DNA of 64,000 bases from the NCBI GenBank assembly GCA_013398615.1, contig VZSR01001854.1, forward strand, positions 11,824,805-11,888,804, given 5' to 3'. Source of the DNA: Brachypodius melanocephalos (Eukaryota > Chordata > Aves > Passeriformes > Pycnonotidae). Under the pieces are notes generated by a model. The model saw nothing but the letters and a program-made list of their open reading frames with translations, had not been told where the DNA came from and searched no databases. Positions within the stretch are counted from its first letter, which is position 1. Every line of letters begins with the position of its first letter. The translations under genes were made by a program, and so were the position numbers. Shown piece by piece: positions 49,925 through 63,700 of this stretch.

Positions 49925-50787
49925 AGGTAGTGGCGATGGAGGGAGGGCTGCAGCTCTGGTCTCTATGGGGAGAGGCCAGTTGATCCATGTGGGAGACAGC
50001 TGATTCCTGCCAGCTCCTGTTGGACACACTGCTGGACACAGCTAAAGCCCTTCAGCCATATGTGAGGCACCTTGGGTAAAACCTATAGGAAAGGCCAAAA
50101 TGCTGTTGAGGAGTGAGAAAAAAGGGTGAGAAACAGCCCTATGGACCCTAGGAAGGACTGGGGAGGAGATGCTCCAGGGGCTGGAACAGAGATTTCTCTG
50201 CAGATCCTGGACACGGCCCAGTGGAGCAGCCACTTGAGAGGAACATCCCAGAGTGGATGTCAACACGCCAAACCATGGAGTGCAGTGTAAAAACAGCTAT
50301 CCACACTGCAGCACCTGGAGAATCCCATGCTGGAGAAGGTGATGGGCTCTGAGGGATGCTGCAGCCTGTGGAGGGCCCATGCTGGAGCACTGAAAACCTG
50401 CGAGGAGGAAAGAGCATCAGGGGTGAATGATTGAACCTTACAGGCTGACCACAGGCCCCATTCCCCACCCTCTCTGCACCATGTAGAGGGAGAAAAGAGT
50501 GGGAATGAAAGAATGAATTTTAGCCTGCCAAAAAGGGTGAAGGATAGGCAGGAAACTGCTGTTTTAATTTTGCCCTAATTTCTCACCATTCAAATCTATT
50601 TTAATTGGCAATAAGTGTTTTTTTCCCCAAATCAAGTTTGTTTTGCCAGTGATGGTAAACAAAAAGAGACCCCCTATTTTTATCTTGACCCATAAGTTTA
50701 CTCATCTTATTTTCTCCCCTTCTTGTTGTGGGAGGGAGTGGAGGGAAGGAAGTGGGCATCTGGCAGCTGGTCAAGGTCAACCCAACA
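49925..50787 (+). mobile_element. degenerate avian endogenous-retrovirus LTR (probably solo)
   Basis: The order of blocks matches a common avian ERV LTR. GTGGGAGACAGCTGATTCCT and GTTGGACACACTGCTGGACA lie near the start. Diverged internal repeats of a CATGCTGGAG-type motif follow at 50180-50400. CCACAGGCCCCATTCCCCAC, an AATAAG poly-A-like signal at 50610-50615, CCCCAAATCAAGTTTGTTTT and a TCAAGGTCAACCCAACA end complete it. No gag, pol or env sequence is visible on either side, which suggests recombination to a solo LTR. The start is uncertain by about 50 bp. It is well diverged and therefore old. The open frames inside it are chance. Confidence 0.72.
50610..50615 (+). promoter_or_regulatory. 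decayed poly-A signal in the LTR
   Basis: GGCAATAAGTG sits where related LTRs carry an AATAAA hexamer, upstream of a T-rich run and CCCC. The A-to-G change at the last base suggests it is weakened. Whether it is ever used cannot be told from sequence. Confidence 0.4.
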
Positions 50788-53700
50788 AGCTATTCTGCAG
50801 TCAGATGCATAAGCAACAATGTGTTGGAAAAAAACAAGGGTACACATATTGCAGGAGAATTTCTGTGCCCCATTTGAGTCATAGGAAAAGCGCAGGAGAT
50901 ACAGATTTTTAAAAAAGAATACAAGCACAGATTGCAGTGTCCATCACATGGGGTGGGCTCTTGCAACGTGTCTCATTGCTGTGTTGTCGTGTAGCTGCCT
51001 GCCTATATAGATCAAGGCCAAATCTGATATTGACAACAGTTGTGCTGTTGTCCTCCTCAGAGCCTCTTCCAAACTTGAGCATTCTTTAAATTTGAGCATT
51101 GCAGCTGCTCTTTCCTGCCTCCAGTGACCATGGACAATACAGTCACACTTTTCTAGTCATAATCTCTCTGCTGGCTCTTACAACACACTCCCATGAGCTT
51201 ACCAGTGTTCAGCATTCATAATACTTCCCTAAATCAGAGAACAGTATTTTACTATCTGTGAGCTCCAGATTCCCCAGGAATCAGTTTTCAGCACTCTAGT
51301 TCTTTGTTCCCTCATTTCTGCTGGGTATTTTCAGCTAATCACTTTAAACTCCTACAGTGACTGGATACATGACTTTTCTCTTAAAGCATCAGATATTCCA
51401 TTGCTCTAGAGTACTCTTGTTTAACTTAAAAACTATTCTGGCTGCTGAGTCTCAAATATTCCTCATCTGGAAAATACATGTCCAGCAGCCCTTATACAAA
51501 ACCAGATTTCCCATTTTCTGAAATGAATGACAATATGGAAACTGCATCAACTGACAAGAGAATCAATAACTTTCCCAATAAATGTAATTGTAAGAAATGT
51601 AATTCACAGCAGCTCCTACTATCTTTAGACTGTTGTTACCTATCAGCAGAGATGTGGACATATTTAATGGGAATAAATAAACTAAATGACTTTGAATATT
51701 TGTTCTCTCTGACAGTGTCATAATAAAAATTAAAGAGATTTTAACGATTTAAAAGCCCTAAGATTTGTAGCTAGTTGCAATAATTTGTTCAACATATTTT
51801 ATCTTCTGCCATATCTCAAATAATTTGAAATTAAACATTGCTTTCCAAAATATTTATATTAAATGACAGATGAATAGGAAAATTTGGTAGCATTCCACTA
51901 AATTTTGCCAGTTCATCATGATTTACTTTTGCAAGTTGTTAGGAGACGCTCCATTAGTAGATTGAGTACTTCCACAATAGCTCAGGATTATGTTTCCTAA
52001 AAATGCTGAAAATTGCCTAGCTCAAATATTCTGAATAATTTTTCCATAGCACTTAATCTGACATGATCAAAACCTATGGTTTGTGAAAGAAATTGCAGCT
52101 TCTTTTCTCATCCCCCAAAATATCACTTGCCAACCCCAAGAAAATTCTCAATTAGTAAAAATTTTGATATAGTAATGGTTAAATGTTTAGTCTTGAAGTT
52201 TTATTTTTTCAAATGGAAACTTTCTGTATTTGAACATTTAAATGTTTTGTTTGAATGCATTGAGATGAGCTCTGCTACAAGATAATTCACTCTCAAACTT
52301 AATTTTTATTGTGAGCTGTATCACTTCACTGGAATTCAGGTAGAGGTTGGCTCTTATCTGATCCACTGACATTCATGAGCCTCTCACGATGGCACTCAAT
52401 AGGAAACCTGAATTGCATCACGAGTAGTGCAGGCCTGACCTGACTGGAGAAAAGGGAAAGCCTGAATGATTATTATGTGGCACACTGAGAAAATACAGTT
52501 TAACTGCCACCCAAACACTGAAGAAGTGTTATTTCAATTTTGCTAATAGGTTGTTGCGAGTTTTTCTATAAATTTGTATTTTTCACAAGTATAATTAAGA
52601 AATTCCAATAGAAAATGCTCAGCAGCCTGTATTATTTATATTACTGTCTAGAAAAGCTGAAAGCATTACGTAAAATTTTATTCTGAAAATGTGGCAAATA
52701 GTAGCAATTAGGATCCCACACAGAAATCCATCCACAAAACAAAAATTCCTTGGGATACCCTTGCAAAATAGTATTTCTCATGTGCCAGGGTCCTGGATCA
52801 TATCTTGGAACATTTTTCTTTGGGAAATACAATATTTATTAGGGAAAAAGAACTATGTATTTATTGTGTTAGATACTTGAATCACCGTTTAAAACATTTT
52901 TAAATTTACTTCTCCACTAATGACACCCTTTGTCCCCTCTTTCTCCTCTATTTATGTGATTCCAATCAGTTTTTGTTGTCTTGGGTCAGCAGAGTCAGCA
53001 GTTTGGATCAGATAAACTCCAGTGAAAATGCTGCAAGGTCTCACTTGAGAGCATTCCCATTTCTCATGGTATAGGAATTGTAACTTGTATTTAACATTGC
53101 TTTGGGAAGCCTTGCTGGAATCACTGTTTCTCTGTGAAGTTTCCCCCAAAAGTTCTCAGTCTTACATCACTGGTATCAAAGCCAGATGCATGTCTCTATC
53201 ACTTCATTCCAAATAAACCCCTGCACTTATACCACCAGGCCAAAAAGAGATCTATATGAGTCCTCAAAGAGAACAGATACTATCAGATACTGGTGGATCT
53301 GCTCATGCCAGGACCTGGAGCACTGGTCCTGCCAGCTCACCTGCCACATAATGTGGGACTGAAATTTGTGCCAGGACAACCTAAGTGTGCCTGCCTTTTC
53401 TTCCTCCTCCCATGGCTGTCATTGATTCATTGCCTCCAGAGTTGAAATATAAACCAAATCTTCACTGATCTTTTCCAAAAATTGCAATTCAGCTGAAAGG
53501 CATTTGCACACCAGCTCACTTTGCCCCAAAAATGCTACCAGAGGTTTCTTGTTTTATGGAGTCTCAGGAATGGCTCTGGGCTACTCTTTGCACACCAACA
53601 TGAATTATTATGGAAGCTTCTGAGCTTCAAGGGTCAAGAAATTATCAGTGGACATAAATTGAAAGCTTATGTTTTCATTTCAGATCTAAATTAGATTTAG

Positions 53701-55164
53701 GCAAAGAAACATGGAGAATATAGAGTTTCCTACATATGTGCTCTGTACCTGGCATTGACCTCTGAAACAATCTGAACTGGCTAAAAGTGAATGGACCAGT
53801 TACCTCCTACGGTTTTCAGCTGATGGATTTTCATATTGTATGTGATCCATTTCTGTCATACTAAAATCTTGCTCTAATATTCAGTTTGCTTTCATATCAT
53901 GTTTGCAAAATTATAGCCTTTCAGTCTAGAAAAGTGTTAAAGAACTTCATGTTTTGAAGCTTTATGGCTTTAATTCTCCTGGTCTAAATGCTGCAGTCCT
54001 TTTGACCTACTTCCTCATTTCTTCAGATTTTCTCTCTTTTTTTCCAGTGTCAGAAGTTATTTACATTTCTCATCAGTTTCTGAATTTTCAAAATCTGGAT
54101 TCCTCTTCTCAGTTCCTGGATTGTGCCTGAAAAATCTTTTTCAATTACCCCTTTATCACGAATTTTCAGTTCTGCCATTAGATGATGTTATACTAAAAAG
54201 ATAGGTATACATCTAAGCAGAAACTGAAATAAAAAGTCTTTTCCGGTCTGGAGGAAAATTGTTTCATCAGAAGTGAATTGTGCTTCTCCTGAAAAGTACA
54301 GAATCCCAAAGAATTTGAGAAGGAAATAGGTTTAATCATGGTATTTGAATATTTCCTCATACCTGTTGCATTATACTACTCTAGCACAGATGCAAATACC
54401 ACTCATAAAAGAACCTAAAACAAAAAAAAAAAAAAGTGAGAAAAATCAGATCTAATTAGTTTATAAGCCTTGGGGAGGGGGGAAGATTATTTTGCAGTGT
54501 GGCATGATAACTAGAGTAGTAACCCAGAAAACACAATCTTGTGTATTTTCCTTTGCAGATAAATGATGAGTCTGATTTTTTCCCACATATGTAATAAAAT
54601 ACCTGCATTAATTCATGTTGACATACATTACTGGGAACAAACGAAAATCTTAATCTTGTGGGAAATGAGTAGACATAACTCACAGCATGTCTGCCAGCTT
54701 TAATCTAATTTGAATACCATCTTTGTTAATAGTCCCTTGGGGCACACAATTTCCAGCTATCCATTCTGGGTTAAAATGAATAGCGGTAGATTTTGAGTCA
54801 TGTTCTCTGTTTTTCTGCTTGCAGCATATAGAGGAATATGTCTTAGAAATGAGTTTATGTAAGATAAATATTTGAGAACACAGTTGTGTGTTCTGTTCCA
54901 GAAATTAGATATGAAGAACACATCCCATGAATAGTTCTGTCCCAAGGAGCAACTTCAGCTCATGCATATCTCTTTGCAACAAGCAGTTCTAGCATTATAC
55001 CTATGTAAAACTGCAGATGTCAGGTTTATTTACTCTTTTGCAAAGCTAAACCACCCCTGGAGCTAGCCCACCCAACTTTCACTGTCAAACCCAACATAGC
55101 AAGAAACTCAGGTCATTAGAGAAAATGGCAGAACACCAGAGAGAGACAGAGGAGCACAGTGCTG
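50788..55164. other. unique AT-rich DNA
   Basis: No gene or mobile element recognised. An A tract lies at 54422-54434. Open frames are at most 81 codons. Confidence 0.5.
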
Positions 55165-56095
55165 ACAAAGACCTCAGGTGTTCCTTTTGTTCACCCTGTT
55201 GCCCAAGGCATAATCAACTCTGCCAGTGTCACTCTTGGCAAATGCTGTTTCAGTCTCTTCCTAAAGACCTCCAGTGACCCCAGCTTTCCCAGGCAATCCC
55301 GGGTATGACAACGGTGGGAGCTCTTCCTTCCCGCACACCTCACAATAGCGGATTCGAATCTTTGCTGCATTTAAACTCATTGCTTTGTGGCCTACTGTGA
55401 CCTCTGAGTTATCTCCAATTAGTACCCATCAATTTTCTGAGAGAGTGCTCTACTTCAGCTGAAGTGCCCTCAGTGATAAGCAAAACAGGATTGCTCTGTG
55501 CCCTGCTTTACACACCCTGATAATAAGTTTGTCTTTTAAACAACACCTTGAGACACCTTCAGGTCATGGTGTTCCACAACACCTTCAGACCCCTTTTTGA
55601 GCTGGACTCCTCCAGCTAGTCGTCTTCCATCCTACATTTATGACAGCTTATTGTTCCTGTTCAGATGCTTTACTCTTCACCTGCCCATATTGTTCTCCTA
55701 GATCATATCTTCATGCCATTTACAATTTAATGCGCACATTTTCTGTTGCAGCATTCGGGTATTAATAAAACTTGAAGCCAAGATAAGCAGTAGGAAAACT
55801 CACATAACTCCCCTTAACATATCCTTCCATGTGACGTAGTCAACTATTTTTGCACCCTCCCTGTAAGAATTTTGCCAAGAGTGTTTTTCTTGTATAGTTT
55901 ATGGGTAGGTCATGTGAGGATATCCATACTATTATTAAAGGCAAGGTGTAAGACCTCAGTGGCTTCTTTCCTTTGTCCAGCCTGACATCCTATGCAGAAG
56001 GAAATCAGTTTAGATTGACAAAATTTATACTTTGGAAAAAACCAAACCTGTTGTCATGTTGGATGCCATCTGCATGTAACATTTTCCTCATTTTC
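55165..56095 (-). mobile_element. ancient CR1/L3-type LINE, antisense, about 930 bp, degenerate
   Basis: From left to right: TTGCCCAAGGCATAATCAAC, CTTCCTAAAGACCTCCAGTG, TTTAAACTCATTGCTTTGTG, CATCCTACATTTATGACAGC, CTATGCAGAAGGAAATCAGT and TAGATTGACAAAATTTATAC. They follow the reverse complement of an old CR1 from its 3' UTR into the reverse-transcriptase domain. The element is riddled with changes and has no open frame. It is the longest LINE relic in the window and probably predates the avian radiation. Confidence 0.65.
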
Positions 56096-59000
56096 CAGCT
56101 AGCTGCAAGCATTTTATTTTATCATCTGCTTAAGAAACACTGCGGGATGATACAATCTTAATTCTATTAGTCATTTGATCACAAGATGGCTTGTTTATTG
56201 GTAAAAACAGGCAGGAAACACCTTCCTGCTCAAATTCACCTACAAGCTATTTGAGTAGAGTTGACCTTGCTTTCTTTTAAAATTAACAGAGAAAATGAAA
56301 GAACAGTTTCAAAGCATTATACTAAGTCAATATTAGAATGAGCGCTTTTTATTCCTAAAGCAGTTACTTGATAGTTGCACCTCATTTCACGCCCTTTTTT
56401 GCTTTTCTGGTTTTTTTGTTTGTTTGTTTTATTCTTTCTTTGCTTTTTTTCCCCTTGTGTTTACATGTTCCTGGTGCTTTTTTAAATTTAATTTTCCGTA
56501 TGATAGCTGCCATCCACCAGTCTTTAAAATTCCTTCTTTGGGATTGAGTCAATGATAATTTTTTATTTTAACCAAGTTTATCTCATATAACACTTCTTAT
56601 GTCTCTGCCTATGGTAAATTATGACCCTTGTATTTATCCTCTAGTCTTTGCTTTATCTCTTAATCCTTGTTCTCATTAGACAGTGACTACAAATTGTCTC
56701 TCAGCATTCAAGTCTACCTAATTTTTTATAAAACACTTTCTCTCCCTCATTATTTCAATAGACATAGTTCTGTGGTCATTCTTTGTCCTTCTGAAAAATG
56801 GTATTTTTTTAATATGAGTTTTTCAGTCCCTTTTCCTGTACGCTGTTTATCAGCGTGCATAAATAAATAGTCTGACTTCTAATTTCCTTTTTCTTGTCTT
56901 TTGATCTTATTCTGAATAATCCTCTACCTCCTCCCACTCAAGAAATCTTGATACTCTTATTCAAATTTCTCTTTTAATTCCTAACTATGAACTTCTGCCA
57001 CTCACACTGCCTTTCCCCCTCCAATCTCTTATTAAAGGTTTTTTAAAATAAATAAGTAGTACTCTTACAGAAAATAGACCATTTTCTGTCTTCTTGGGGT
57101 TTCTTTCCATGTACAAGACTATGTGGAATATCATCTCTATGGTCACAGGAGCCAAAGGTGTCCTGGAATATGTTTATTACTCCAGAATACCTAGATTCCT
57201 AAGTCTTTATAATCTTGAGGTAGGAAAACGAACACATATTCCATACTAACCTCCTGCCTTCCCAGATTGATACCCATTTTTGATCTGAGACTGGTCCCTG
57301 AAAGTAACTACATGACACAAATAGAATGGCTCATGGAGTTGTGATCGCTGTGAGAGACAAACTTCACCCACTTCATAGTAATTTGTAAGAGCTGAATCCT
57401 TTGGGATCAGCACACTCCAGATGTCAGCTGGAATAGGCAGATGAGGCCTTTAGGAGGAAATTGCAAATCTCTTCTACTTTTTTCCTTTCTCTTTGGAGTG
57501 GAGACTGTGAATATTAAAGATCTGAGTGTCTTTTATTCCACTTCCAATGACATTTGACCATCACTTGCTGCTAGAACACTGTCCTGTTCTTGACCTCAAT
57601 AATGAAAGAGCATCAATTTCCAGCTGAGACCAGCAGCCAGCTTGTCCCTGACAGAAAGGCCATTTCATAGCTGATGCTGTTGTGGACCAAATCCACAGAT
57701 TCTGGTCCATGCTGTTGTGGCATGGGTGGTCTCTGCATTTTAACAAACAAGCAAGAGATAAAAAGAGAACAAGAATGATTGAATAGCACAGCTGTGTGTT
57801 TTTTTGTTTTAGTTTTTTTCCCCCCTAGAATTTTAATAAAATAGGAAATCTGAAAACACAAAAGCTCCAACAGTGAAAGAATTAGTTAACACCGCTCCCA
57901 ACAAACACACAAATTTCTGCATGTCAATTCCAATTGCTATTGAAAAGCAAATGACCAGTCTCTTATTCCATCTCTTCCAGAACATAAAATATCAGTTTTA
58001 AGAGTGGTCAGCTCCACTCCATTTGAATTAGTTGTTAGCCTTTGAGACTGCTGTAATGCTGAAAAAGAAAGTAAAGGGAGATAATGTGGCCACTAAGTTA
58101 GGCTGAGTCATTTGAGGAACTGAGATACAAACTCCCGAAAATGCTCTGGATTTGAGAGCTCAGACAAACTCCTGAAAATGATCTTAATTGCCATTGCCTG
58201 GAATTGACATCTTTGAGGGTCAGATCTCCATGACTCGAATTTTATGTGCTCTAACAAATGTCACTGGGTCTCAGTGACAGACAGAATTTGATTTCTGAAG
58301 TTTCCAAGTTCAGTGGAAAATATGGGAAACAGTGAGAAATATTCTAAAACAATAGTGTCATAATTCAAATCTTAATATTTGCATGCTTTTTTGAAAATTT
58401 CAATGAGGTCTAACCTTGTGGTTCTTGGCCTTTTATGAAAACTTACATGTTCAAGTTAAAGAAGAAAAAATATTGGATCTTTCTTCAGTTGTAGCTATCA
58501 TAACACCAACCATAAAAAAGTTAATTCCAGAAAAAATTCAGTCTGTCTTCTAAATAATGCAAAATACCAGCTGTGTGTTGTGCAGTGTTATTCATCAGCC
58601 ATGAGAATCATTTTGCCTTTGAGCACTTTTCTCCCACGAACTCTTCCTTTCAGAAATAGGCAGAAATCAGTACATGTGCAGAATAGATCATTAAAGAGGT
58701 ATTCTAAAAATGAAAGAAAACATTAATTCCTAAGAAGAATGCACTTATGTCAATTTGACAATACATGGAGAGTCTAATAAAATCTTTTTCAGATTCTAAC
58801 TTATTCTGTGATAAGTTATAACATAAGCTGAAGTGAGTTCATTACTATATAAAAGAAAATTCTCCCTCAATGTAATAATTTGCATAGATTCAGAATGTTT
58901 CTTTCTTTCTTTGGTTTTAGGAATTTTTTTTCCTGTATTAGACATGTATTTTTGGAGTGAAATTAAAAGAAGTCATATAAACTTATTGAAAATCTGCATC

Positions 59001-60624
59001 ATTATGGCATTTTGAGACCAATTTTTCTGATGTTCACAAACCAGTACAAAGTTTGAATGGTCTTCTTGGGCCCAATTTAATAACCTATTATGATGAAATC
59101 GTTGTAAGCACATCAACATTTATAAGTATGAGGAAGGTATCTTTTATTTGTTTCAGTAATAGCTACTGCGCTGTATGTGAACAAGATGACCTGTGGGGTT
59201 TTTTTTCCTATTAGAGAGATCATCTCTCTCTCTCTCATGGAGTCAGATGTAGAAGTTATATATTCCATGCATTTTTCAGATGAGGCATATATGTAATATT
59301 TTAAAGACCAAATGTCTGTAGCTACAAAATCAGAAATTATCAAGACTTGGTATACATAATCCAGCTTTTCACATCAGTTTCCAAGATACAGGATTTAGGA
59401 ATATTTCTGTCTTACTACAATGACAAAATCATAGCAAAATCAGTGAGACTATGTATTTATTAAAACAGGTCACACTTCAAAACACAGTTACAGTACATAA
59501 TGGATTTATCATGAAAAGACAGTTTGCAACATTCAGCTTTCCAATTTTTATATATTCAAGACAACTGTGAATGAAAATTAAGGACTTACTCTGTGTGATC
59601 TAGGAATTTGCATGAATTTATGCTTAAAAGCTGAACAGTAGCATCTCCAAGATGAAGCCTGTAATTTTAAAAGTATTAGTAGTGAGCTAATTTGAAACAT
59701 GCCTTTCCCACAAAAGAATTTTCTAAGCTCTTGAGAAGCAAAATTAAATTTCTGGCCCCTCTTTCATTTGCATTTCCATACTCTGACAGCTTCCATAATT
59801 GGATTATTTCTAAAATAAAGAAGACAATCATATTTTATTTAAACAATGGAAAATGGAAAGACTTATAAAGGAAATATCTACTTTAGAAAGTCTACAGTAG
59901 CAAACTGAAAATAAAAAGCACCTTTCAATTCCAATTTTTCTAAGAAAATTCTCAGTAGATAAATGTTATCTGTTTAATGGAATTTACTTAAAGAGATGCT
60001 TACATTCTAGTAAAATTACTTTGGAGCAAGGTGTCTCATAGTGTTCAACACTTTCAGGTCCTTTTCAAAGTACATGTCATAAAAAATAGAATGAGTGGCC
60101 CGAAAGCCATATCAGGGCATTTTGACATGTGGACCCCTCTGGACCACTGCACAACACATTCCAACTGGTTTCTTTCATTCCCTTTGCTCTGCTGCTTATG
60201 GCAGCCATCCTACAGTTCTGGGTGTTTAAACAGCTCCAGCACAGATAATCTTCAAGAGCTGGTTTCTCTTACCCACATTTTCACTGACTTCTGACAAAAC
60301 AATGAGTCTTTTGGCTCATCCCATTTCCTTGTGCAGATCTAGTTTATAATCCAAGTCATGCAAGATGATTAGACCTAATTTGTGATATGTCTTAAAAGAG
60401 GAAGTAAACTTTTTGAACTATACATTGTTTTATAAATGGAAACATTTTTTTAAAAGAAGGAGTTGAGATAAAAGAAAAAGTGAATGAAAACAATAAAGAA
60501 GATAAATTTTGCATTGAGGGGTTTCACAGAGCACTTACCACCTAGCAGACTTTGAAGGTAGTCTCAATAGTTTCTCCATATAACCAGGAAAAAGCAAAAT
60601 ACCCAAAGATATTTATAGCATTCC
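56096..60624. other. unique DNA, pyrimidine-rich in part
   Basis: 56390-57060 is strongly T/C-rich on plus, with TTTG repeats at 56410-56430. A TC run lies at 59223-59236, next to an AGAGAGAT/ATCTCTCT inverted pair. A 21-bp sequence at 58127 (ACAAACTCCCGAAAATGCTC) is repeated at 58164 with two changes. No gene is supported. Confidence 0.5.
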
Positions 60625-60700
60625 AGAAAAGTTACATCTAGTCTGGTCTTAAAATTCCCTCAGTGATGGAAACCATAAACTCCTGAACTCACCTATTGTA
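60625..60700 (-). mobile_element. possible ancient CR1/L3 LINE trace
   Basis: ACATCTAGTCTGGTCTTAAA followed by CCCTCAGTGATGGAAACCAT resembles the reverse complement of the old CR1 3' UTR, which has a TCTAGTCTGACCTTAAAAACC block followed by a CTCCAGTGATGGAGATTCCA block. It is short but in the correct order. Confidence 0.45.
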
Positions 60701-63700
60701 GCTAGTAGCCTTGCCATAATGGTGGCATAACAGTTACATTTTACCTCTTGAATTCTCGAGTTCTGAGGACCATTGTAATTTATATATTGTTTGAAATAAA
60801 TTTAGTTGAACGAAAAACTTGATTTCTTTCTTTTCCTCATTAATTCTGCATGTTAAAATATGATCATACTAAATAATGCAGTGAGCTCACTCTGACCAGG
60901 GGATATTCTGAAGGGTTTTAGCTTGTGTGAGTCTGAAAGTTGCATCTCCACATTATACAGAAAACATATAAGGACTACTTATTTGAGAAAGGAGCACATT
61001 GCTGACTAAAGTGACACTTCCTTGAGTCTAATTTGGGAATAACAGGCACAGACTTGTGTTTTTTCCCAGAGGTTTATTATTAATTTCCATTATTAGCACA
61101 AATATAATGACTATAAGAGGATGTTACATTTTTTTCCTGGCCTTCCCTCAGCCCTTCAGTGTCTTACATGATCAGATCTTTTCTTGTTGATGATATTTTT
61201 GCAAGCAATACTGTGGACAATATTTTAAGCAGGAGATGTTGTAACATTAAGGGCTGAATTCTGTCCGGCTTCTCTGTGTTATAAATATATATTTTTTAAT
61301 GTTATGTCCTATAGAGTGGGAGTCCCAACACTGCATTAGTCATGACAGGAATGGCCAGCATTTTTGCCACAGTGAAATATCACACCATCAGCCCTACCCT
61401 GAGACTGCACTCAGCAGGAACACAAATATGCTGGTGATCATAACGGATTGGATGGATGGATGGACGGATGGATGGACAGATGGATGGATGGATGGATTCA
61501 ATTGATTATAAAGTGCACAGTCAAGTGGAGGATCACAAAAGAAAATGTTAAGAGTACATGGCATACACATGCTACAACAGGGGAAAGTGATTTAATTGGT
61601 AATGGTAGGAGATGAATGAAATCTAAGTGATACTAGATGGTAAATTACATGTTAGGAAATATACTGCAAAGATTCCTCAGACCATGGCAAGCATAAGAAA
61701 TAATCTGGCATGAAATGATCTAGACTTGGAATCAACATTGAATATGGTGTCCTCTATCCCTTTGATATGAACTCAACTAGTTATTACACTCCATTCAATT
61801 ACCATTGAGCTGAAGTCAGTGAGTTAGTCTTAATCTGGTATAATTTTCATTCTTGTTAAACTAAGTTTCTCTCTGTGTAACATTTTCTCCAGCCCTTTTT
61901 GTTCTGGCTTTTATGAAATTTCCCTTGAGTTTTGAAAGCAGGGAAAATTGGAAAAAAACCCAAATCAAAACGAACCAACAGTACAGATTCCAAGAGAGGT
62001 TAGGGGAGAATTGAGTTGTTGTTGTTGTACATTAGTGAGATGCAGTGTGCCATTGCTAGGCACACACAGAGTGTTGGCTGTGTCATTCTTGGAGAGAACA
62101 AAATGACATTTCAGTTCTTTCAGTGTCAATGTCTGGATTCTTATATAAGTATTTGATAACAGAGAGGGACACAGGGAGGGAAGGGGTTACTGACAGAAGT
62201 GTTCTCATAAGGATGTGCATACACGCCTCTGCAGCACATGCTTATTGTGTGGGAGATGCTGTCAACTGCAGATAACCCATTAGTTCTGGAAAACAGAGAG
62301 GCTAAAAAAGCTGGTTCTGCTCATCCATTCCTGAACTTCGAGGGTTGTATATCACATTTCTACTCAAAATATTTTTCTGGTCAGTTTCCTGAGGAAAGTA
62401 ATGAAAGTTAAGTGGTGCTGTCACTCTTTTAATGTCTTTTTCACGCCAATACAAAATTTATTTCTCCATTTTTAAGTAATGAAAATCAAAGTTCCTTAAA
62501 GATAGTTTTTCAAGATTAATTTATTGATTTCAGTGCTCAAATATGAAACCAGTTTAAAGTCAGTATCTTGAAAATTTTTTCTCTCATTTACAGCTTTATT
62601 GGAACGTTCTCGTAAAAAAAGTTGCTTTCTTTTGTCTCAGAGTGTGATAATAAATCAATGAAAAATAATACAGGAATTACTGTTTTAAAGAAAGGAAGGT
62701 AAAATGCATTTTCCACATCTGCACAAATGATTTTATTATACCTCATTACTATGCAATGTCATCCCTGAACTCTTTGGTAAATAATGCTGCTTAAATATTC
62801 TTGATGTTAATCAAAACACTTGTCTTGTTCATGTGTTTTGCAGGAAGTATTCATGATTAGAAATAGCTTTAAATTTCAACCATACCTCTTATTATTCTCC
62901 TCTTTATCTTCCTCTCTTCTCTTCCTGTCCATCTCAGATCACACACAAAAGAAATAAATTGTACTGGATTTTTGAGATACAAGGACAGAACCATGGGAAA
63001 CTGGATAAGACAAGTTCTAGACATCATTTAAAAAGACATAGCTATATTTGCAAAATAAATACCTGTATTCACAAGTGTTTTGTCCAAACAAAACATGAAT
63101 ACATGACAGACTCAGTGAAATAGTTAAGGAGGTACATATAACACTTATAGAACAGTCTGATGTTCAGGTAGCATTTCAGAAGTAAGAAACTGAAATATGA
63201 AAGATCTGATCATCTTGTTTAAATACTGCTCATGGTAATTAGCAGTTTGACATTATTTTCTGAGAGACACTGTGCCTACCAGCCACAGTACAACGAAAAA
63301 AACACCATGCAAACCTCCAGGGAAGTAACATATTGTCAAAAAGGAAAAGGAGCATATAGATAACATTAATTTCTTCTCATGGAAAGAAGACATTAATATT
63401 CAATTCCTTCATCTCCTAAAAACAAAAACATAAAAGAGAAAATGTTCTGAGGTTTTTTATGGTTGACTGATATGACTTATCTTTACCTTTTGAAATAATA
63501 TTTTATTACAGTTATATATGAAACCCTCTCCACGCTTTTTATACAGAAAATGATGACTTTTCTGTGCCAATCTTTTGTTATCTTTACACTCTTCAGAGCT
63601 GTAATCTTATTAGTAATTGCTTATGGAATTACTTTACAGCACTGCTCAGAAAAACAGGATGGACAAATAAAATGACTCATGAGGGAGATAAGAAAATCAT

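Noticed and set aside
49723..50468. Open frames of 74-106 codons on both strands
   Set aside because: Mostly inside the LTR, which is non-coding. The plus frame at 49723-49983 only runs into its edge.
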